Assembly (NCBI GenBank): GCA_943737045.1
Contig: CALSFV010000421.1
Location: 62,001-126,000 of the forward strand
Origin: Parapristionchus giblindavisi
Taxonomy: Eukaryota > Nematoda > Chromadorea > Rhabditida > Diplogasteridae
DNA length: 64,000 bases
Direction: 5' to 3'
Both the position numbers and the translations under genes were made by a program. The notes below the pieces were generated by a model, which had not been told where the DNA came from, searched no databases, and was given only the letters and a program-made list of their open reading frames with translations. Shown here piece after piece: positions 56,801 to 64,000 of the stretch (its first letter is position 1; each line of letters opens with the position of its first letter).

Positions 56801-58605
56801 CTCTGGTACGTGCTCGAGAGCAATGATCTGATATCAATAGATGTAAGCGCGTCAATTGTTATTACTGCTAGTTCACTCATGAATCTAATCACAGGACAAA
56901 CGTAAAGATCTGATGAAAGTCATCGCGTCGGGATTGACAATCACAGGGAAGGTAGGATACCTCAACCATATTAGTGATACAATATACTTTTCTTCAGTTA
57001 TATATTTAACAATTATCGATTATAGTGTTCAAAATAAAATATAACATTAAATATTTGTTAAGATGCTCAATTTTGTCCTATTCTGCTCATCATCAACACA
57101 TTTCCGTCGAATGCTTCTATGTAGATGTAGAGAAGTTCTTAGATTCGTCCAGGGAGACAGGTATCATTACAATTTGTGACAGAATAAATTTTTAAAAAAC
57201 TATAAATTTTTCTTTAACTAAATATGTACCCTTTAGATGCATCGGTGAATATCCTCAGGTAGAGTCGAAGCAAGTTTTTGCATTCCGCTTTTGAGCATTC
57301 CTGAATGCATATTATAGAATAGATAGTCTTTTGAGAAGGCCTGTTTTCTAACAATTTTGGTTTGCACCGATGTTGACGATTAAGAAAGGTTATGGTTCCC
57401 ATTGAGAATTCACGAGGCCTATTCAGAAGACGGACATTTTTCCTTCTTTCTTGTAAATGTGCAAACGCTCACACCATGTGTACAACTGGTCCGAGTAGAT
57501 TCATAACAACTTGTCGTTCTTTTTCATCATAGACAGTGCTCGTTTAGTGAAACTCACGAAATAATACCACTATCACCATATGATGCTGTGACTATGTATC
57601 AGCTGAAAAAGGGCCGTCTAACACTAATATTTGTTGCAGACGATGGAAGCATTCCGCTTCAACCTCTTATCGAGTAAAAAGGTCAGCAAGCAAATCTCTT
57701 TCGACAGGACTCCAGGATCAGGCATGTTCTTTCTCATTTCGCTGTTTTAACGACCTGAATATTGTCAAAAACATTTTGGAATCATTATCACAAAACAACT
57801 AATTAGTCCAATCATAGCAATAAACATAATTTGGTGACCCAAAATGTTTTCAAATCAGAATTGCGCAGCCGTACTAATTATGTTCCTTAAATCTCTAATT
57901 GAGTCATTTGTTTAGCCGAAACATAATATTCATGACTAGTGACGCTCATGTTTTCTTCTTTCCGCAGTGTTGTGAGACTTCCGAAACCTTGCATAAATGA
58001 AGTTTAATAAAGGTCGCACATAGCACTCAGATAGTCATTGTGGAATTGAGCGTTAGAGATATAGAGATAGAGATCCTTTGTGCTGAAGTGTATCTATATA
58101 TTATATAGATCTTGGGAGCATTACGGAAAACGATGGTTCAGTTATTGCAATGTTCACGCGTAGCAAAACGGGAAGAGTGCCTGTACTATAGTTGACAGCA
58201 TATAATTATTAGTAAATAATAGCGCTGTAAAAGCGTCTGAACGGCGTCGTATTGTAGATCTCTCTAGGTGGAACTCCACACGGATGTAGCACCCACTCCG
58301 GACGGCGAAGTATCGACTCCCCGAAGAGACTCACAAGCACCGTATCTCTAAGTCCATCATCGGTGTCCTATCACCAGCAACAACCCGATGCCTCATTTCT
58401 TTCCCCGCACACGCACACTCCCTGCCGATCAGCCTCCCGATCTGTAGGGTTCTGTGACCACAAATACGCAATGAGTCAATGTATCACCATGGTCTCTCTA
58501 AATCCGTCGATCTCAGATTCTCGTCCACCGAAGTCTAATTCCGTAGTGCAAGTTGTTAATTATGAGCCACCATTAAAGATAACTCAAGTTTGTATGTCGA
58601 TTTAA
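53859..58605 (+). CDS. Rhodopsin-like peptide GPCR (FMRFamide-receptor-like)
   Basis: Exons 53859-53906, 54327-54461, 54551-54622, 54773-54852, 55448-55520, 55571-55690, 55982-56092, 56741-56842, 56895-56951, 57063-57160, 57533-57587, 57640-57721 and 58268-58605 join in phase to about 456 residues. The N-terminus has two N-glycosylation sequons (NNT, NAT). TM1 carries SGNFLNLIVLL, TM2 FMAMADLAF, TM3 ends ATIERVQVLRNP (ERV in place of DRY), TM5 is in 55982-56092, TM6 has FVIFNFPGALWYVL, and TM7 ends LNFVLFCSSSTHFRR (no NPxxY). The pattern fits nematode FMRFamide/myosuppressin-type receptors. The long Ser/Thr/Pro-rich tail (about 140 residues) offers phosphorylation sites. The last intron appears to use a GC donor (TCAG|GCATGT); a GT choice breaks the frame. 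The start follows a TATA-like region and the first ATG was chosen. Confidence 0.86.
55055..55137. mobile_element. Truncated copy of the TTAA MITE family, inside GPCR intron
   Basis: Contains AACGGTCTACGCTCTCTCGT and GAACAGAGAAATAGTGTGCGC, then CTCCCTTTAA at the right. The left inverted repeat is weak. It lies in the intron between 54852 and 55448. Confidence 0.7.
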
Positions 58606-59571
58606 TATTTGCATTGTTCATATTTATTCACGTGCTAATCATGTTATTGCGGAGATAAAGTACTCGTCTCTAAAATGGAGCTTCGTCTGATTTCATTCAA
58701 GTATCATGATAAAATGAATCCCTTCCAATTCGAAATAGAAAATCTACACTGCCTTGAGCATTTCGCACATCTTGGGTGCATTTAGAATTAACCGGTGCAA
58801 TCATTCTATATTTCACAAACGTATACTTAAAGGGAGACTGCCATTCAAAAAATTCTCTTCAAGATCATTATTCTTTTACTAACTAAACAATGTAAATTCA
58901 AAAAAAAATTTCTGAAACGTTTAGATGTTTTTTTCACGTATGACCGAAGCCGATAAAACTAGGAAGTTGCCAGATCTCGTGCTTCAGATCACTATTTAAT
59001 TCGTTCAGAATATTTTTTATAATTTTTTCACTTATGCTTATGATGTCGAATGCATCAGATAAGTTATATGACCTCAACTTGATGTGCTTGGCAGACTCCC
59101 TTTAGAGCGTTACCTCTCCCAATGCTCTCTACATTGTTCACATTATTTCTCTGTTATCTAAGAACGAGAAAGCATTGCGCGTCGAAGAGACCATTGAGAG
59201 AGGTTATGACATTCTGACATGACACCATGACATTCTCGCATATTATTGTAAACTAAAAATATTGCATCAGCCAATATTGTATCCCGTGCATCTCAATTAA
59301 CTGGAACACATAAACGCGCTCTGATTTATGATTCGCTTGACGATTCGTTACTTCAAAGTTCGCTTTCGCTAATAGAGATCCCAGTTCCATTCTCTTCTGC
59401 ACTTTACTTTACCTGTCTGCTATCTCTCTCGTTTTCCCCTTTATCGAGCCATCAATCAGGACTTTTTTGGAACGTCGAGAGCGACTATAAACAGAGTAGT
59501 AATCACGAGCGTGAGATCTCTTCATACCAGTTTTGGAAAGTTCAATCGAGTATCAAATTCATCGCCGTGCT
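58606..59571. other. Intergenic between GPCR and second oac gene
   Basis: It holds the GPCR 3' flank and a copy of the TTAA MITE family in inverted orientation (59095-59212). The upstream region of the oac gene follows, with a TATAAA at 59487-59492, about 80 bp before the ATG. No exon seen. Confidence 0.55.
59095..59212 (-). mobile_element. Full-length copy of the TTAA MITE family
   Basis: Begins ACTCCCTTTAGAGCGTTACC and ends GACCATTGAGAGAGGTTATG. It is the reverse complement of the 34751-34863 element along its length, with point differences. The flanking TTAA is not intact on both sides. Confidence 0.78.
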
Positions 59572-62464
59572 ATGTCCGACCACCGTCCAGATATTCAGGT
59601 GAGGCCTGGTGTTTTTTTCGGGTTTTACTTGACAAGATGATTGTTTTATGAATATAAAATCAGCGAATATTAATGTCCGTTCAATGAAATGACATTTTAT
59701 CTCAGAATTCAAGTGTGATAAATTTCAGGGCCTTAGAGCAGTGGCAATATTGGGAGTGATTCTCTTCCATACCAGTCACAAAACGTTCCAGCTTGGATAT
59801 CTCGGAGTGGACATGTGCATTATAGTCTCGCATAATATTTAGAATAGAATGTTCATTTTAGATTCTTCGTCATTAGTGGTCATCTCATATGTACTACGCT
59901 TAATCGATCTATAGACAGGAATGGATTCACTTTCCGAACAGTCATCGAATTCTACTACAGGAGAATTGCCCGTTTACTTCCGCTCAGGTCCTTCCTTTTC
60001 GATAGAAAAATCGTCCTCTTGTGCTGGCTTTTATCGTTTGGCTGAAGACAAACTGCCTTACTTGATGAGAGAAAAACATCAACCGCCCAGACGAAGAAAA
60101 AGTGAAAGTGCAAATAAAAAAAAGAAAGTACGTTCCTTTTAGTACTCTATACGTTATTGTTGCTTTAATCGCTGGAATCCTAAACTCCAATGTTACAAAT
60201 TTGGACAGAACACAAGTATTTTCAATCCTATTAATATATATTATGCAAAAAACTACAGATGTACGCCTATCGCTCTCTAACATTCTCCATAACATTGTGC
60301 AAAGTATTCTACGACAGTAGGCAGGATGCATATGTCGGTACAATTTCTATTCACTTTCGCTGTAACTCTCAAATGAACTTACGAATGTTCCAGGAGATGT
60401 ACAATTGGTTTGTACATATTTGGTCTCTGTGCATAGAGATGCAATTTTACCTACTCGCCCCACTCTTTATTTTTGTACAACGTAAAGTCCACGCTAGTGT
60501 CAGGGATAAGTTCCTTCCACTCATTTGCCTAATCTCAGTCGTGTAAGTGATATTTAGAGCTACATTCCTCTCTTATCATGACCATTCCAGATTGTATGCA
60601 TGGAATATTCTAAACTTTGCCTCAATTAGAATCGAGGGAAGGCTTTGGCAATTCTTCGCTGTTTCCATTTTCGAAATGAAATTTCAGGTCTGTATTCTTT
60701 CTAGCAATTATTTTTTACAACAGTTTTCAAACTGCAGCTAGCGAAGAAACTTCCATCTATAAGAAAGGAAACTAACAAAGAATCGTCTGTGGAAATAGTC
60801 CCACTGAACAATTGCAGTAACACATTAGAGACTAATCAAGTCTCCACTGAACCTAAAGGTATCGGTAACCACATTAAATCAACAAACTTTTACGAATCAT
60901 TTTAACTTTGATCACGTTGAATAGATTTTCAAAAACGTTTGTCTTGGAGACCCTCGAGTTTTTTTCGTAATAAGACTGTTCGGATAGAATGATAGAGATT
61001 CATCGCACGAATCGAAAGACATATAACTTTCAAGGCATGTAGAGAGTGCCCATCCGATTTGCATACTTGCTCTCTCATTTTCTCATTACCCCGTACGCCA
61101 ATTACCATATAATATAAACAATAGCCAACGAGCATATCGTGGCGGGAGCCAGTCATGCGAACTCAAGGGGCCTTTAAAGATCAAACGATATTTTCAGTTC
61201 GGAATGTCATCCTCAGGGCATGCCTTGAGATGATGTATGTGATTGCGCTAATTGCTGTGTCTATCGTATTCATTCCTAAGCTTAAAATACATAGAGTATG
61301 GTCAAGAGTCACTGTCACTATCGCCACTGCTTTTATCATCGCCTTCGGAAAGGACAGACAGGCAAGAACGCTCCTATAATTACTAAGATTTTTTTCTTAA
61401 AATTTCTATTTTAACGTAAACTAAATTCTTGACTACCATTTCAGTCTAAATTGCTGGCTAACCAAATCACAAACTTTATCGGAGATATTTCGTATTCATT
61501 ATATATCTGGCACTGGATTCCCGTGTTCTATATACTCACAAGGAATAGTTCCACTTTCGGTTCGTTTATGTGCTAAAAGATTCCAATATACCAATTACAA
61601 TTACGTAGAAGCTGTGGGAGCTGTGTTTGCCTCATTCGCTATCGCTATCGTTTCTTACTATCTATACGAACAGAAGTACAGAACATGGTGCAAAAAGGTG
61701 AGTGATAGAAAGAAAGTGAAAAAAATTATTAGCCTGTAGTTATTCATAGTTGTGTTTAGCACGAGTTCTTGGAGAGAATCGACCGAAGTGGGGGGGGGGG
61801 GGTGCATGGTGGCAATAAAACGTATGGTGTCCAGCATACTGTACTATCTTGACCTTTCGGCTATCTATCCTCCCTTTTCTGTAATGCCTTGAAACTTTTC
61901 TAAATTGTGCATTCATGGGTCAGCGCTCTGCATAAGAGATGCTATACTTGACAGCGCTGCAGGGCTTTTGGGTGAAGTCCTGCAATAGGATTCCATCCAA
62001 CCAAAACCTTGTATTTATGGCCACCCCTTTGGAGTAATAATAAAACCATCGAGATTATGGTTCTAACAAGGCAAATCCGATAAGTTAAAACTTCAAAATT
62101 GTCTTGGTTTCCGTTCATATTTCACTTTTTTTTCGAATTTTGGACATGAAATTTGAGTCTTCCGACCCAAAATTCTTATAATATAATTTTCAAATTGCCA
62201 CCGGGGCCATGTCGATCCTCTCGTAGAGCAAGTGTTAACTATTATTTTTAAGAGACATTTTTATGGAATGTTGATCCAGTCTGTAGTACTTTTAATATGA
62301 AAACAGCATAATTATTTCAGAAAACACTCTGCGTTACCGTTTTTCTAACCGTGATCGCTGTTTTTATCGCCATGGAGTGTTTGCGAATAGATTCTATACT
62401 AAGAGAACTGCGACCAGGACACTACAACACAACTTCATACTATAATTTAACCGAACCCTTATAA
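59572..62464 (+). CDS. oac: Acyltransferase-3 family membrane protein (oac family), without SGNH domain
   Basis: Exons 59572-59598, 59729-59814, 59862-59987, 60143-60215, 60259-60333, 60394-60542, 60591-60687, 60738-60858, 61198-61361, 61445-61559, 61609-61697 and 62321-62464 join in phase to about 421 residues ending at TAA. The motifs parallel those of the minus-strand oac gene: SDHRPDIQ-GLRA, the R-x10-H motif in LRAVAILGVILFH, GYLGVDM, FFVISGHL, YYRRIARLLPL, VHIWSLCIEMQFY, RLWQFFAVSIF and GDISYSLYIWHW. Most intron positions coincide with that paralogue. After the last membrane segment (CVTVFLTVIAVFIAM) only about 30 residues follow, so the SGNH lumenal domain is absent. The intron after 61361 starts with GC (CAG|GCAAGA). 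The substrate is unknown. Confidence 0.92.
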
Positions 62465-63627
62465 CCTCCAGCCAGCATATGTACCTTCACAAGTCTATGT
62501 TTATCAAAATTCCTTTTATAATAGAGATTCGGTTGTATGTCAAAAATCGAATATTTTGAATATTTTTTGCATATGCCAATCACTATTAAGGTCAACATTT
62601 TGTCTTGATAAATATGATATTATTGTGATTTTCCCAGAATATAAGAAACAATTTCAGTGGCACCAATAACGATCGATTTTATATAATTAATATTTGCTCA
62701 AATTGAATTCTCATTTTCAGACAAACGATCATAATTATTTTTTTCAAGGGACACATAAAACACTTTCAAACGCAAATCCAAGAAGGATTGACGTATAAAT
62801 TCAACTACTTGCTTCAACTACTTTTCTTATACGGATTTGGTAGGAGAATCGGAGTTGTTAAATGAAGTAATAAAAACATTAGTATAGCTTACAATTCTAA
62901 ACATGGAAAAGTGTGCGTTAAATAAATATGGATTTCTAGCACTTCCTTCCTGTGGTTGCGACTTAAATAGTTGATAAAATCATCCGTACACTCTTTGATT
63001 GCAACCAAACTATAATCTTTATCAGCGACTAGTGAATAATGATCCATTGATCTCTCCTACATACCAACAAATTGTCATCATTTGTTTCGAATATTCGACT
63101 ACATTCGAGCAAATTTGATCAAAGCAATCATATAATGATAAATATAATTGTTTCAGTTGATGACTGTTAAATAATTTTTTTGTTAAAATGGAACAAGTAG
63201 ATAAAAGTGCAAGTAAAATTGTAGTTAGATCACAATTTCATAGTTTCTATCTCATGGAAGATAATGAATCAGCATATCACTGTTCAGTCTTATCTAATAA
63301 CTCTGATTCATACCACGTTCAAATAGTCCGTTTGACTCATTATTCCTGTGATTTTGGGATAAATTTCACAATTCTGGCATGTATTGCGGCACTCATTTTA
63401 TCACCCATCGCCTTGTCCCCAATAGCCTTCTACTCTCCTCACATCTCTCTCACTGATATCATGACGTGTGCATACTAAGACGACATCAGTTCTTTCTTCT
63501 ACACTGACTCATATTCATGATAAGACTTTAACAACTAACATCGATAAGAATCATAAAGCCAATAGAGTGATTACAACTATATAATCATTGAAACCGTGCT
63601 TCATTCATTGTAGCGCGAGCTGTGACC
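62465..63627. other. Intergenic; doubtful ORF at 63188-63478
   Basis: The only notable frame is a 96-residue plus-strand ORF (63188-63478) with a hydrophobic C-terminal segment (ILACIAALILSPIALSPIAF). It has no close acceptor, no introns and no recognised motif. It could be a small membrane protein or chance. Confidence 0.4.
63605..63612 (+). promoter_or_regulatory. Probable trans-splice acceptor
   Basis: CATTGTAG lies 15 nt before the first ATG of the type II membrane protein gene, with no coding exon upstream. This is inferred from position and the AG consensus. Confidence 0.45.
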
Positions 63628-64000
63628 ATGTCGAAAGGCGTCAATATCGCCTTTAAGGTTCAATTTATTTTTCAATTATCTCCATTATCTCTTTCTAAAG
63701 GTTCGACATTGTCATCTCATGGTGTTAGGTGAAATAAAATTTTGATTGTGCATCAAACCATGTTTAAATGAAAAAAAAATATTAAAATGAGAATATTTAA
63801 TGCTTTTCTCAGGTTGCGATAGGCATAGTGTCTTTGGCCATTCTTGGTCTGGCCATTGGTGTGCTCATCGTGGTCCTTCAAGTTAGAGATGACTACGAGA
63901 CCGTCCCATCCACTACTACCACGCTGCCAACGACCGTCGCCCCTACCGTAGGAGCGAATATTCCGAATGATCCAATTGTCGCTACAACAGATCCCCGATA
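63628..64000 (+). CDS. 5' end of a type II membrane protein (gene runs off the window)
   Basis: Exon 63628-63657 encodes MSKGVNIAFK. Exon 63813-64000+ continues in phase with a single strong hydrophobic segment (VAIGIVSLAILGLAIGVLIV) followed by a Thr/Pro-rich linker. A short basic cytoplasmic tail, signal-anchor and Ser/Thr/Pro stalk is the usual start of type II ectoenzymes such as membrane peptidases, but the catalytic part lies outside the window. CATTGTAG ending at 63612, 15 nt before the ATG, looks like a spliced-leader acceptor. Confidence 0.68.

Overview
The window looks like nematode nuclear DNA, probably a rhabditid. Coding is split into many short exons with TTTCAG-type acceptors and many 45-60 nt introns. 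Several first exons follow a pyrimidine-AG site that looks like a spliced-leader acceptor. The recognisable families fit this: two oac-type membrane acyltransferases, an FMRFamide-receptor-like GPCR and a TMEM38/TRIC channel homologue. I built all gene models by hand from splice signals and reading-frame phase. No transcript or homology search was run, and family names come from memory of the families.

Layout. 1-5511: no gene I can support; skewed GA/CT tracts and small foldback elements. 5512-20340: a long minus-strand coiled-coil gene, with a small plus-strand membrane-protein gene (7314-8341) lying between or inside its last exons. 14.8-20.2 kb is one 5.4 kb intron made largely of GA/CT microsatellites. 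20.3-27.2 kb: mostly non-coding, with a 2.2 kb near-perfect inverted-repeat element flanked by TTAA. 27261-35636: a lysine-rich, low-complexity gene that grew by duplication of exon-intron units. It carries two 1.2 kb segmental copies with fragments of a retroelement-like ORF, several TTAA-flanked insertions, and a 310 bp TTA microsatellite where a 5' splice site should be. 37262-42440: a complete oac gene on the minus strand, with a C-terminal SGNH domain. 43025-44339 (minus) and 45051-45426 (plus): two small genes of unknown function. 47240-49584: TRIC-like channel, minus strand. 51194-52748: a dead Tc1-type transposon with about 200 bp terminal repeats. 53859-58605: GPCR, plus strand. 59572-62464: a second oac gene, plus strand, without an SGNH domain. 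63628-end: the 5' end of a type II membrane protein.

The genes do not form an obvious pathway. They are mostly membrane and signalling proteins in a repeat-rich region. The most informative signals are structural. Internal duplicates act as natural 'empty sites' and reveal several insertions, at least three sequences join flanking DNA at TTAA, tRNA-like retroposons are scattered (one with a 15 bp target duplication), and three introns appear to use GC donors.
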